Of a stretch of DNA of 64,000 nt, positions 8,459 to 17,450 are shown in pieces. The notes under the pieces are model-generated. The model made no database searches, was not told the DNA's origin, and saw only the letters and a list, made by a program, of their open reading frames with translations. The DNA is taken from assembly GCF_016909015.1 (NCBI RefSeq), contig NZ_JAFBFA010000014.1, forward strand, positions 50,655-114,654, given 5' to 3'. The position numbers were made by a program, and so were the translations under genes. This DNA comes from Gracilibacillus alcaliphilus (GTDB lineage: Bacteria; Bacillota; Bacilli; Bacillales; Amphibacillaceae). Each line of letters begins with the position of its first letter. Positions within the stretch are counted from its first letter, which is position 1.

Positions 8459-8735
8459 CTAATCATATTTGGACCAATCAATGTCATAAGGGTGGTGAGC
8501 CGGCTCCTTAAGAGCTGAAGGTTGCATACTTACCAACTCATAAAACTGTTCATTGATCTCTGTTATCTCATAAATGGCAAGTAATGAAATTAACCACTTC
8601 ATTCTTTCTTTTCTGATGTCGTGGTTCTATTCAGCGATACGGCCAGGCAAATAAGTAGCGTGAGCTGCATTATTATGTACTTTTATTTTGCCAAATACAT
8701 CATGAACCTTTTTTTATTCATTTTTCGACATAAAA
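8459..8735 (-). pseudogene. istA: istA remnant, mostly the C-terminus
   Basis: Just upstream of istB on the minus strand, one frame reads MKWLISLLAIYEITEINEQF and ends PAHHPYDIDWSKYD before a stop at 8459-8461, as expected for the C-terminus of IS21 transposases, which typically precede IstB closely. Before it a short piece reads KVHDVFGKIKVHNNAAHATY in another frame and ends in a stop. The DDE catalytic domain (about 300 residues) is absent. Confidence 0.6.
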
Positions 8736-8766
8736 CACCCCTTTAGACAATTATATCCAAAGGGGT

Positions 8767-8826
8767 AAAACGGTACGATTTTATTTAAAACGATACATCT
8801 TTTTTATAAACGGTGCAACTTTATTT
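8767..8826. repeat. Three tandem 20-bp repeats at the IS21 end
   Basis: Three directly adjacent 20-base units at 8767, 8787 and 8807, beginning AAAACGGTAC, AAAACGATAC and TAAACGGTGC and each ending in a T-rich half. IS21-family ends carry multiple short repeats that bind the transposase, and the position just upstream of the istA remnant fits this. Confidence 0.65.
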
Positions 8827-8891
8827 CAAATCCACATCAGTTGGATTCTTTTTTTGTTAGGTAATACCGTACTTATCTAAACTAACATACC

Positions 8892-9053
8892 CATTTCCAT
8901 CCAAGTGGTGATATAATACCATCGAGGGAAGACATTAACGTTACAAAGAGATTAGTCGAAGCCGGAAAGTTATTAGGCATCGAAGTACTTGATCACTTAG
9001 TGGTAAACAGTGATAACAGTTTTACTAGCTTAAAAGAAAGAGGTTATATTTAA
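8892..9053 (+). pseudogene. radC: radC 3' fragment (MPN/JAB domain C-terminus)
   Basis: Open frame without a start that reads HFHPSGDIIPSREDI and then VTKRLVEAGKLLGIEVLDHL and ends in LKERGYI, the C-terminal third of RadC. It includes a degenerate form of the metal-binding motif H-N-H-P-S-G-D (the Asn is Phe here). The upstream two thirds are missing. It ends with its own terminator. Insertion of a Tn554-like element in radC followed by deletion would explain it next to the truncated recombinase. Confidence 0.8.
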
Positions 9054-9076
9054 AGGGAGAAACAACTCCCTTTTTT
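9053..9076 (+). terminator. Intrinsic terminator after the radC fragment
   Basis: GGGAG (9055-9059) pairs with CTCCC (9066-9070), followed by TTTTTT. Confidence 0.8.
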
Positions 9077-9157
9077 CATCAAGATATATGTTAATATGTT
9101 AAATAGAATGTGCATTCCTTAAATATTGAGTTATTTTATTCAATATAATTTTTCTTC

Positions 9158-9173
9158 AACTAACAGGTTAGTT
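9158..9173 (+). promoter_or_regulatory. Palindromic operator candidate upstream of the BAAT-like gene
   Basis: AACTAAC and GTTAGTT are perfect complements separated by AG, a 16-base site about 70 bases before the next start codon. The size and symmetry suit a TetR-family repressor, but no regulator gene lies beside it, so the binding protein is unknown. Confidence 0.45.
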
Positions 9174-9242
9174 TATTAAGAATTGATACGGAAGGCGGTT
9201 GTATTGAAGGGAATATAATTTTTAAATTATTTGGAGGGAATT

Positions 9243-10553
9243 ATGAAAATGACACAAATTCATGACCGTTTAAAAATTAACATCACGCCAAAGGAATCAA
9301 AAACAAATGAACCCATTTCTTTTCAAATCTATACCAATGAACCATCAAGTCAAATCGTTATTAAAGCTTCAACTAAAGACGACCGCCAAGAGAGATTTGT
9401 TTCTGAAGCAACATTTATATCCGATGAAAACGGTATTATTGATTTAAATTTACATTCACCGATAGAAGGTGACTACGAAGGCATCGATGTATTTGGGTTA
9501 TTTTGGTCGATGGAGTCTAAGAAAGATCGAATGTTTATCAAACACAGTTCAGATCCGTTAGTGATTAATATAGAAGTTTATCATAATGGAGCATTATTGG
9601 CTTCGGAACAAATTATTCGAACTTTTTATCAAAAAAACATTATTAAAAAAGAATTGAATGATGATTCTATGATTGGGACATTATTCTATCCTGAAAATGG
9701 TGATTCATTGCCTGCTGTTGTTATTATTGGTGGCTCAGATGCGGAAGTACACGAATCCTCTGCTGCACTCGTCGCGAGTGAGGGATACGTAGTATTAGCT
9801 CTAGCTTATTTCGGACGAAAAGGGTTGCCAAAAGGGATTGTAGAAATACCTCTTGAGTATATTGACCATGCGTTTCAATATTTAATGAACTTAAGACAAG
9901 TTGATCAAAAACGACTTGGCATCATCGGTTTTTCACGTGGTTCTGAACTAGCGTTATTATATGCAAGTCATTTTCCTAACATAAAATCAGTAATAGCTGT
10001 CGCCCCAAGTGCAATAATTTTTTCAGGGCTTGTTAATATGCAGCCAGTGGAAAAGTCAGCTTGGGCATATAAAAATGTACCACTTCCTTATTTTCGGGCA
10101 CAACGCACAAAACAAGATACATTTTCCTTCTTCAAACATTGGATTCTGGGAAAACCTTATTCGGGTTTGGATGTTATGAACCGTATTATACAGGATGAGC
10201 AACAATTGGAGGAAACAGCAATTCCAATTGAAAATATTAAAACCCCAATGATGTTTTTTGCCGGAGAGGATGACCATATCCAACCTGCCGTATTTTTTAC
10301 CAAACGGATAGAAAGTCTTCTACAAAATCACGAGTATAAAAAACAGAATGAGTTTATTTATTATGAAAATGTTGGGCATTTTGCCACATTTCCTGGTAGC
10401 GCTCCGAACCTCCCTCAAATCACAGGAAACATGCAATATAATATGAGGATGATTTTTGGGGGAACAAAAAAAGATAATGCAAGGGCGGCAAGTAATTCAT
10501 GGGAGAAAACGGTGAAATTTTTAAACGAGACATTGAAGGGTTTAACTGAATAG
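9243..10553 (+). CDS. Acyl-CoA thioester hydrolase / BAAT-family alpha/beta hydrolase
   Basis: The family hydrolyses acyl-CoA thioesters or transfers the acyl group to an amino acid. The N-terminal half (about residues 1-125) is a beta-sandwich of the thioesterase/BAAT N-terminal type; the rest is an alpha/beta hydrolase. The nucleophile is the Ser of GFSRGSE (the family usually has Ser or Cys here). FAGEDDHIQP supplies the acid and GHFATFPG the His. A TTG at 9231 is in frame, but GGAGGG lies inside that extension and directs the ATG at 9243, giving 436 residues. It stands alone, with an operator-like palindrome upstream. Substrate unknown. Confidence 0.85.
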   Translation: MKMTQIHDRLKINITPKESKTNEPISFQIYTNEPSSQIVIKASTKDDRQERFVSEATFISDENGIIDLNLHSPIEGDYEGIDVFGLFWSMESKKDRMFIKHSSDPLVINIEVYHNGALLASEQIIRTFYQKNIIKKELNDDSMIGTLFYPENGDSLPAVVIIGGSDAEVHESSAALVASEGYVVLALAYFGRKGLPKGIVEIPLEYIDHAFQYLMNLRQVDQKRLGIIGFSRGSELALLYASHFPNIKSVIAVAPSAIIFSGLVNMQPVEKSAWAYKNVPLPYFRAQRTKQDTFSFFKHWILGKPYSGLDVMNRIIQDEQQLEETAIPIENIKTPMMFFAGEDDHIQPAVFFTKRIESLLQNHEYKKQNEFIYYENVGHFATFPGSAPNLPQITGNMQYNMRMIFGGTKKDNARAASNSWEKTVKFLNETLKGLTE

Positions 10554-10675
10554 GATTAATTTACACAGCCACCACTTACCATCTAATTAGCAAGTGGCTA
10601 ATACATAGTTGGTGGATCTCGGTCTTTTGAAGGAGTGTTACGCTAACCAGTAACGTTAGTTTAATAAAGAACGCG

Positions 10676-10717
10676 ACTGTCTAGGTTTGTGTGCCTGGTC
10701 AGTGACTGCTTTTTTTT
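10676..10717 (+). terminator. Intrinsic terminator downstream of the BAAT-like gene
   Basis: ACTGTCTAGG (10676-10685) pairs imperfectly with CCTGGTCAGT (10694-10703), followed after a short spacer by eight T. It is 120 bases beyond the stop codon; a CTAAC/GTTAG pair related to the upstream operator lies between (10642-10659). Confidence 0.6.
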
Positions 10718-10884
10718 GCGAGTCCGTTTAATTTATTTTGCTTAGGTGAGGATGTCGTTTGAGCATAAAGTAAAGAGAAACGCCAAGTCGAACATGATTC
10801 AGGGCTAAGGGTATACTTTCGTTAAAATGTTGGGGGTCCCACTCTCGTAATTACATGTTAAAATCAAAGTTACCCAACAAACAG

Positions 10885-10919
10885 GCGCTATCCTTGAATA
10901 AGGATAAGCGCTTATTTTT
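10885..10919 (+). terminator. Terminator-like hairpin in a gene-free stretch
   Basis: GCGCTATCCTT (10885-10895) pairs with AAGGATAAGCGC (10900-10911) with one bulge, followed by TTATTTTT. No intact gene precedes it; 10720-10880 has no recognisable coding sequence and may be a decayed insertion. Confidence 0.55.
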
Positions 10920-11006
10920 CATTGTAGGGCCTGAATAAGAGAAGGCATTATTCTAAGTAAAGCTATGTTATAAGTAAGATGAACTGAGGAAAATATATTC
11001 ACCATC

Positions 11007-11081
11007 TTGACAGTTAGCGATATATCGGTTATTCTAAAATAACGATATATCGCTATTTTAGAATAACATCAACATGATGTT
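11007..11081 (+). promoter_or_regulatory. Strong promoter embedded in stacked palindromic operators, with no gene attached
   Basis: TTGACA (11007-11012) and TATTCT (11030-11035) are 17 bases apart. CGATATATCG occurs twice, inside the spacer (11018-11027) and just after the expected start (11043-11052). The second copy is framed by perfect 14-base arms, GTTATTCTAAAATA (11028-11041) and TATTTTAGAATAAC (11054-11067). AACATCA/TGATGTT follow at 11065-11081. This is the layout of a tightly repressed promoter, yet no plus-strand gene follows until 13960; 11082-11488 holds nothing I can recognise. The regulator and target were probably deleted. Confidence 0.65.
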
Positions 11082-11488
11082 GTTAATATGTACAAAAGAT
11101 CTGATATACCCCAATATCCTTTTTTAAAAGCACAGGGTCATTTTTATCATCAAGGTGTTGTACATTGGGTTTACACGGTAGGTATATTGGAGAAAAGATT
11201 AATTCCAGTCGTCCTTTTATCAGTTAAGAAGGGGCTCCTTGTACTTTCATGATAGAATGATGAAATTGTCCCATCATCGAGGCAGGTCGTTGCTGTGTTC
11301 AAAATAAAGGTACGTACGGTTATCAGGGGTGCGCATACAGAGAAGCCGACTCCTGTCAGAAAGGCGACTTCTTGTAGCATACATCCAACTCGTCAGGAAC
11401 GATCATGTAAATGTTCCTCTAGATTTTTTTAATGCTAATAATGTCCAATATGTCTTACTAGTAAAGTTAGAGACTGGAGCGGTTTCGC

Positions 11489-13255
11489 TTAGCGAGCACC
11501 ACCGCCGCCACCTCCACCAGCTCCGCCACCACCACCAGCGCCTGTAGCACCACCGCTGCCGCCGGAAGAAGTTGGAGTTGCAGTGATGGACTGAAATCCG
11601 CCGCTGGACAATCCTGTGGACCAGCATGTACGAGTATAGTAAGTCCCATACCAATAATGATGGTAGATCCAGTCATCATTATATTTGTTATCAGGGACTA
11701 AACCGTCTAATTTTTTAGACAATTTTTCACTTTTACCAAGTAAAACATTCCATATCATGATATCTTTAAAAGATAATTGCTTGGAATCACTCGTAAATTC
11801 CTCTATATCAACTTTATTTAAATAATTATCAAATTGAACCAAATGATCAGCTAGTTGATCGCCCTCTTTACTTGGCACGATGATAGGCTGTTTCATTCCG
11901 AATATTTTTATTTCTTCAAAGGAGAACCATCCTTTTTGGGCCAAATATTCTTCAGAGTAGTCTTTTAGATAGTCAGCAAACGTACTGACTTTATCCGCAT
12001 GCTCTTTACTCCATTTTTGTATGCTGTCATCTGTAACTACTCCATTTGTATTCGCAACTTCCAAGAGCATCGTCCATAAACCAGTTTCATACGTTTCGTT
12101 ATATTCTTTGGCTTCTATTTGGTTAATCATTTCATCAAAAGTTGTTGGATAATTAGCTAGTTCATGTTCAAAATTATTGATGGTAAGGGTAATGCGATGT
12201 TTTTTTCCAAAAAACTTACTTTCTTCTTCGGTTTCAATCGTAATCTTTTCCTCCACTGACCATTTCAATAGATAAGCTTGGAAGATGTCTTCAAAATAAC
12301 TAAACATTTGAGTTAAAAGGGCGCTTAAACCTGCATAATCTTCACCAGAATATGGGATGGACTCGTATGTTCTATCTTTATTTTCTATTATCCGTTTATA
12401 GAGAGGCTTCATAGCGCCAGCTTCTCTTTTCACTTGATTAGTTTTGCGAATAATTAGGAAAGTTCCTACTCCAATCAACAGACAAAGGCCAACAACTGCG
12501 CTAACGATGACAAGAACAAAAGTGGTATTGTCACTTGTGTTATAGGTAGATCCCTCCATTGCTTGTTCTTGTTGTTCGGATAATGTAATGTCCTCTGTTT
12601 GTTGTGCTTGAAAAACACCTGGCGGGAATTGTGTGAGAACAATCACATCCCCATCTGCTTCACCGTTTGATTCCCATACAATTCGATCACCGACAAGCTG
12701 CATATCTCCGTCAAAACCAAATCCCCAGAAATTCACGGTTTCTTGAGTGAATGGTTGAAAACTAGAAATTTCAACCGTTAAGTTTTGAGCGGGAATATCG
12801 GAAAAGGTGTCAAAGTTCCATAACATCGCTTGTCCATCTTCTAAATTTCGAACAAGATTAGATAGTGTGTAGGTTAAGGTATACGTATTTTCACCGTAGT
12901 CACCAATTCCCCAAACTAATTCAAATCCGTCATTTGTAGATAATGTTCCATATTTTCCTGCCTTTTCTTCCCGTGAATCATCGGAGTCCCAATTGGGCTC
13001 CTCTATAAAACCATCGACTGAAAAATCCAATAGCTCTGATCCATCAAGATTGTCCATATTTATGAAAAGTTCCGTACCTTCATCCATATTCATTTGACGA
13101 TGTTCTGTAATGACTCCTGATCCATCTTCTTGCAGCACTATTTCAATATGTAGATCACTCATCTTATTTTCAGCAAAGACAGTTAGTGTGAGTCCTGTGT
13201 TCAACATGATTACTATAGTAAAAGCAACAAGAATCTTTATCCATTTATTATTCAT
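11489..13255 (-). CDS. DUF2207 family membrane protein
   Basis: A 588-residue envelope protein with an N-terminal signal segment (KILVAFTIVIMLNTGLTLTVFA), an extracellular beta-rich DUF2207-type domain rich in acidic residues (about 25-230), one transmembrane helix (about residues 250-275, FVLVIVSAVVGLCLLIGVGTF) and a cytoplasmic domain. It ends in a glycine-only tail of about 25 residues, typical of this family. Function is unknown. The longer frame starts at 13297, but the ATG at 13255 has AAAGGGAGTG upstream and opens directly into the signal segment. It stands alone. Confidence 0.8.
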   Translation of the reverse strand: MNNKWIKILVAFTIVIMLNTGLTLTVFAENKMSDLHIEIVLQEDGSGVITEHRQMNMDEGTELFINMDNLDGSELLDFSVDGFIEEPNWDSDDSREEKAGKYGTLSTNDGFELVWGIGDYGENTYTLTYTLSNLVRNLEDGQAMLWNFDTFSDIPAQNLTVEISSFQPFTQETVNFWGFGFDGDMQLVGDRIVWESNGEADGDVIVLTQFPPGVFQAQQTEDITLSEQQEQAMEGSTYNTSDNTTFVLVIVSAVVGLCLLIGVGTFLIIRKTNQVKREAGAMKPLYKRIIENKDRTYESIPYSGEDYAGLSALLTQMFSYFEDIFQAYLLKWSVEEKITIETEEESKFFGKKHRITLTINNFEHELANYPTTFDEMINQIEAKEYNETYETGLWTMLLEVANTNGVVTDDSIQKWSKEHADKVSTFADYLKDYSEEYLAQKGWFSFEEIKIFGMKQPIIVPSKEGDQLADHLVQFDNYLNKVDIEEFTSDSKQLSFKDIMIWNVLLGKSEKLSKKLDGLVPDNKYNDDWIYHHYWYGTYYTRTCWSTGLSSGGFQSITATPTSSGGSGGATGAGGGGGAGGGGGGGAR

Positions 13256-13692
13256 TGTGTCACTCCCTTTCGTCATTACTATCTTTATACGGTTCAACTT
13301 ATCTATTAGTTTCAGTTTTTAAAGCATATTGCCGCCTGTAGTTACATTATAGCAGATAGTCACTTCGGTACAGAATGAAGTTTCAAAGACATGAGCAGTG
13401 TTTTCATACCTATAGGTTACGGATAGAACGATAAATTGCTGCTACTCTGATAATGGCTGAATAGTATCTATTATCAAACAATAGACATCGGTAACATATC
13501 ACATACGTTTCATTGAGTTTTTCTTGACTGGAAGCAGGTCAATCAACCTTTTATTCTATTTGTGTGTTTCACTATAAATATTTCTAGCTTCATTTTTAAA
13601 AAAGGATTTACAATAGGGAATCAAATTGTCGTCTCACTTTTTGCAGTATAGGTTCGTTTGTTACCTTCTTTTTTGTCTTTTTATGCGACTAG

Positions 13693-13833
13693 AACAAAAT
13701 AAAAGGGCATTTTGCTGAAAAAGGGCCAAAATACTTAGAAACTTTTAATGATTTAAGGAAGCCAGAGACATCATCATCGATGATTGTGCAAGGTGTCTTA
13801 ACCCAAACTATTTCTAGAGGAAAACGTCGGTAA
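13693..13833 (+). pseudogene. Short startless coding remnant in the 13256-13959 gap
   Basis: After a stop at 13690 a 46-codon frame reads FAEKGPKYLETFNDLRKPET and continues as MIVQGVLTQTISRGKRR to a stop. The composition looks protein-like but there is no usable start or RBS and I do not recognise the family. The rest of the 700-base gap is AT-rich DNA without clear features, apart from the promoter region of the next gene. Confidence 0.3.
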
Positions 13834-13959
13834 ATCCTTACTACAAGGATTTGTGATTTCAACGAAGGCGAAGTGGAGTATAATGGACGCTAACACCTTT
13901 TTTTTGCTGTATACTAAATAGGGTATATCCCAATATCTACAGGTGAAGGAGAAAAATAA

Positions 13960-14376
13960 ATGAAGCATATTAGTATTATTTTATTGGTAATGATAATGTT
14001 AACGGGCTGTTCCTTATTAGAGGAATATGTGGGTGAAGAAGATCAAGGTGAGCTAGAAACAGCATTTAAACAAGATACAGGAGAAGGAGTTCTTGAATTG
14101 GTCACACCAACCATTACTACTGCAGATGAGATAGTTGAAATTAAAGTGAGTGGTATAGATGAGGATAAGATCACTTTTATTTCGGTAGCAAACGAATCCG
14201 TTTTTGAAGGAACAATGGAGAATGATAAAGTATACAAATTGGATATCAGTGGTATTGAAGGGGCATTTCCAACCGATTACAAACCAAAATTACAACTGCT
14301 TCAAACGAGTGATGACAAAGAATCAGGGGATATTATTACTTTTAAACAAGTAAGATACACTGTGGAACAAAAATAA
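13960..14376 (+). CDS. Small hypothetical lipoprotein
   Basis: 138 residues with a lipoprotein signal peptide: MKHISIILLVMIMLTGC, lipobox LTGC with the modified Cys at 17. The mature part is acidic and beta-rich with no domain I recognise; the stretch VEIKVSGIDEDKITFISVAN suggests a single beta-sandwich. It should be anchored on the outer face of the membrane. The ATG at 13960 follows GGTGAAGGAG. It is 58 bases before the next gene and may be cotranscribed with it. Confidence 0.75.
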   Translation: MKHISIILLVMIMLTGCSLLEEYVGEEDQGELETAFKQDTGEGVLELVTPTITTADEIVEIKVSGIDEDKITFISVANESVFEGTMENDKVYKLDISGIEGAFPTDYKPKLQLLQTSDDKESGDIITFKQVRYTVEQK

Positions 14377-14434
14377 ATGGTGCTTGTTTATATAGCTGGC
14401 TGGGCAGTACTTTAAGCACATAAAGGAGTTATTT

Positions 14435-15502
14435 ATGAAAAAAATACATGCGAATGTGATCCAATTTCGCGGCAATCATTATGATTTTGGTTATTATCAG
14501 GGCCAACTATTACAAAATCACATTTTATTAGAAAATCGTGAGAGGCAATGGAAGGTGAGAAGACCGCTTTTTGATATTAAAGCAGAGGAAACCAAAGCTA
14601 TTTTCCAAGAAGTGGCGCCTGCCATTTGGGAAGAGATAATCGGTCTTCAAGATGCACTCGAATGGCCGATCGATCGAGTCTTACTTGAATTCGGCGGGTA
14701 CCGCAGTACATTAACTCCATCAGGGTGTTCGATCTTAAGTGGAAAAGACTTTCTTGTTCGTAACTATGATTATCATCCGAAAACATATGATGGCTGTTAC
14801 ACCGTCTATCAGCCAACAGATAAGGGCAATGCAGTGATTGGGGTTACTCAGAAAGTGACAGGCAGGTCAGATGGTATGAATGATAAGGGATTAGCAATGG
14901 GCTATACATTTGCTCATCGTAAAAGACCGGGAGATGGTTTTGTGTGTAATATGATCGGCAGGTTGATTTTAGAGACTTGTACAGATATAGCTGAAGCCGT
15001 TTCTTTATTAAAAAATATCCCGCATCGCGGGTCATTTAATTATGTGTTATTTGATAAGAGGCATGAAGAGTCCACAATTGTTGAAACGTCTCCGAGAAAA
15101 GTAGCGGTGCGTAACGGATCGGCATGTACAAACCACTTCCAGTTATTAACGGAAGAGAATAGATATTATCTGGAGGATTCCAAACGCCGCTTGGAATCAA
15201 TCGCAGAGCGGCAAGTAAGCCCATTAAGCGGAGAAGAAGCCTTTCAATTACTAAACGGAACAGAGCACGGGGTATTCTCCAAATTGTATGGACAATGGGC
15301 AGGTACGATTCATACTTCTGCTTATTTTCCAACGAAATTAGAAACATGGTTTGCACTTGGCGGTGACCGAACCCCAGTCAGTTTTGATTTTTCTGCTTGG
15401 TTAAAGGGCTCCGATTTCTCTGTCACTAAGGTGCTGGGTGAGGTAGATACAGATATTCCATTTGTACATATGGAAAAGGTAGATTGGTATAAATCACTAT
15501 AA
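14435..15502 (+). CDS. C45-family Ntn hydrolase (acyl-CoA:6-APA acyltransferase-like)
   Basis: Ntn-hydrolase fold related to acyl-CoA:6-aminopenicillanate acyltransferase and choloylglycine hydrolase; members cleave or transfer amide-linked acyl groups. The N-terminal motif GYYQGQLLQ precedes the catalytic Cys98 in TPSGCSIL, which would be exposed by self-cleavage between Gly97 and Cys98. LVRNYDYHP and the NDKGLAMG block follow as in the family. 355 residues, no signal peptide, so probably cytoplasmic. The ATG at 14435 follows AAAGGAG. The real substrate is not predictable from context. Confidence 0.8.
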   Translation: MKKIHANVIQFRGNHYDFGYYQGQLLQNHILLENRERQWKVRRPLFDIKAEETKAIFQEVAPAIWEEIIGLQDALEWPIDRVLLEFGGYRSTLTPSGCSILSGKDFLVRNYDYHPKTYDGCYTVYQPTDKGNAVIGVTQKVTGRSDGMNDKGLAMGYTFAHRKRPGDGFVCNMIGRLILETCTDIAEAVSLLKNIPHRGSFNYVLFDKRHEESTIVETSPRKVAVRNGSACTNHFQLLTEENRYYLEDSKRRLESIAERQVSPLSGEEAFQLLNGTEHGVFSKLYGQWAGTIHTSAYFPTKLETWFALGGDRTPVSFDFSAWLKGSDFSVTKVLGEVDTDIPFVHMEKVDWYKSL

Positions 15503-15550
15503 GGCGAGATGTCATGGGATAACATCCAGAACCCCCGGCAATCGCTTTAT

Positions 15551-16486
15551 TTACAAAATGTGATAAAATCTTTCCATTGTCAGGTTATCTTTACGGATAA
15601 ATTCTATCTTTTTCGCCTTGACTAAACTCTCTAAAAAGATACAAACATGTCCAAATATCCTATATTTCCCTGTCGAAAATCGGTCGGCAGGGGCGTCATA
15701 TTCTTGTACCAGAAATTCGCACACATCTTCTGCAGCAAAATCTGACTCAGGCCAAGTATAGATAAAATGAATAACACCTATTTCTAATTCTTCGTCTAAA
15801 GGGGAAGACCGTTTGATTGGAGACAGGCTGTTGTATTCTTGAATACTCCTGTTCTTTGTTTGTGATAATCGGTTCTGCTTTTCTCGTTCTAGAGCTTCTT
15901 TCTTGCGTTGCTGTTCCTGCTCCATCTTCACTTGGATTAGTTTTTTTAAACGGGAAATTTGCCTGTCTAATAACGGTATCTCATAGTCTAAATGAGCCTG
16001 AATATCATTTGGCAAGCCTGCAGGAATCTGGCCAATGCCTTCGTCTGCCAGTGTCCATCCGTCATTTATTTTTAACAGTATTTCATCTAGTTCATAATCA
16101 ATTTCCGTGATCCCTTTTATAATTTGATTAGCCAGTCGAGGTGGTATGCCGGTATGTTCCCGGAAGTGATCTCTGCCAAATCGGACAATATCATTCGTTT
16201 TTCTATTCTGAACCACGTATTGATATCTTAACTTTCTGCCACACATACAATAAAGTGAGGAGTTGTTTTGCCAATTTGGTCCAGCATCTAAGTAGTCCAG
16301 CAGCTCCCAGTCATAGGTTGCCGATCCAGCCCCATCCACTGCCTTTTCTTTTGCGAGGATATTAGCAAATATCGTCCTTCTCCCGCGTTTCAGCATGTCT
16401 TCCAGGAATTCCTTTTGATTTGCAGATAAGCTGCTTGTAATAATTTGTCTTTTTTTGTCATTAAGATGGAGCGTCATATCAGCCAA
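15551..16486 (-). CDS. Hypothetical protein, DUF3895-like
   Basis: 311 residues. An N-terminal helical region ends RGRRTIFANILAKEKA, followed by a CMCGRKLRYQYVV segment that could be part of a small zinc site, then VRFGRDHFREHTGIP. A charged coiled coil (about 180-215, KLIQVKMEQEQQRKKEAL) leads to a C-terminal winged-helix-like domain. I associate this layout with the uncharacterised DUF3895 family of Bacillus. The ATG at 16486 follows AGGGAGG. It is convergent with the Ntn hydrolase and has its own upstream region. Confidence 0.65.
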   Translation of the reverse strand: MADMTLHLNDKKRQIITSSLSANQKEFLEDMLKRGRRTIFANILAKEKAVDGAGSATYDWELLDYLDAGPNWQNNSSLYCMCGRKLRYQYVVQNRKTNDIVRFGRDHFREHTGIPPRLANQIIKGITEIDYELDEILLKINDGWTLADEGIGQIPAGLPNDIQAHLDYEIPLLDRQISRLKKLIQVKMEQEQQRKKEALEREKQNRLSQTKNRSIQEYNSLSPIKRSSPLDEELEIGVIHFIYTWPESDFAAEDVCEFLVQEYDAPADRFSTGKYRIFGHVCIFLESLVKAKKIEFIRKDNLTMERFYHIL

Positions 16487-16682
16487 CCTCCCTTTTTATT
16501 ATTATAGAGGATGTTAAAAAAGTTACCAAATGATAGAACAAGCTTGTTGTCAACAGGGGTTTACGGATGATTATACGGAGATGAAAAAGTCACCAGCAAA
16601 ACAATAGCAATTTGAAAGAAATCTATTCATTATTTGCTTGGTATACTATAGACATTAAGGAAGGTATAGGAGGAGTATGACG

Positions 16683-17450
16683 ATGATTACACAGGCTGTT
16701 CAACTATCTGTTTTAGTGAAAGATATGGAGGAAGCAAAACAGTTTTATACGGATGTATTAGGGTTCGTCATTCGGGACGAAATAGAGTTTACACCAGAAT
16801 GGAGGTACCTGACAGTTTCGCCAAGTGCCTCTAATGAAACCAAATTAGAATTAGTCGAAGCCAAGACATCAGAACAAAGAGAAATGATTGGCAGACAAGC
16901 AGCAGATCAAGTAGTAATTATGTTTTTAAGTAATGATATAGAACAAGACTATCATGAAATGAAAGCACGTGGTGTGGTGTTTCATGGGGAGCCCAAGTCG
17001 GTTCCCGGAGGAATCGGGGTAGGCTTTGAAGATTTGTATGGCAATATTTTCGACCTGTATCAACCGACAACAGAGAATGAAAATGAGATTAGTCATTATC
17101 AGCCAAGGTTAAAGGCGGGGAATAATATTGCCCTAAAAATCCCCAAATATAAATATGAAGAGACACTGCATTTTTATCAAGAGATCGTGAGGCTTCCTTA
17201 TTTGGGTTATCTGTCTGGTTCGCATGCATTTCAATTTGGGGAGATGACCTTATGGTTAGACTGTATGGAAAATTATGCACAACAAGATGTCTGGTTAGAG
17301 ATAACAGCAGCTCATCTCGAAGCGGCAGCTGATTATTTGGCAGAGCACAGCGTAAATAGAAGGGACGAAGTAGAAATTCATGAAAATGCCAATGGCTATT
17401 GGATTTCTGATCCCGCTGGAACGATTTTAAGGGTAAATCCAAGAAAATAA
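16683..17450 (+). CDS. VOC-family protein with two glyoxalase-like domains
   Basis: Vicinal-oxygen-chelate protein. The first domain (about 1-125) opens TQAVQLSVLVKDMEEAKQFY and ends YGNIFDLYQP, the usual beta-alpha-beta-beta-beta module with a C-terminal Glu replaced by Asp. A second, more divergent module (about 140-255) ends YWISDPAGTILRVNP. Such proteins serve as dioxygenases, glyoxalases or antibiotic-binding proteins; the role here is unknown. Two in-frame ATGs exist (16677, 16683). The second is better spaced from AGGAGG. Length 255 residues. A GCAACAC/GTGTTGTTGC hairpin follows at 17460-17492. Confidence 0.8.
   Translation: MITQAVQLSVLVKDMEEAKQFYTDVLGFVIRDEIEFTPEWRYLTVSPSASNETKLELVEAKTSEQREMIGRQAADQVVIMFLSNDIEQDYHEMKARGVVFHGEPKSVPGGIGVGFEDLYGNIFDLYQPTTENENEISHYQPRLKAGNNIALKIPKYKYEETLHFYQEIVRLPYLGYLSGSHAFQFGEMTLWLDCMENYAQQDVWLEITAAHLEAAADYLAEHSVNRRDEVEIHENANGYWISDPAGTILRVNPRK

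Larger units (their letters stand above)
7845..8826 (-). mobile_element. Remnant of an IS21-family insertion sequence
   Basis: Minus-strand remains in the order terminal repeats (8767-8826), pieces of istA (8459-8735) and istB (7845-8423), the standard IS21 layout. Both genes are disrupted and most of istA is deleted, so the element is dead. The right-hand limit is set by the repeat array; the left limit is only where IstB similarity fades. Confidence 0.75.

Noticed and set aside
10720..10880. Possible insertion-sequence remnant
   Set aside because: The terminator-like hairpin and odd composition suggest one, but no transposase fragment or terminal repeat could be identified.
11329..11547. 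Plus-strand ORF overlapping the end of the DUF2207 gene
   Set aside because: Its second half is the complement of the glycine codons of the minus-strand gene; no RBS or known domain.
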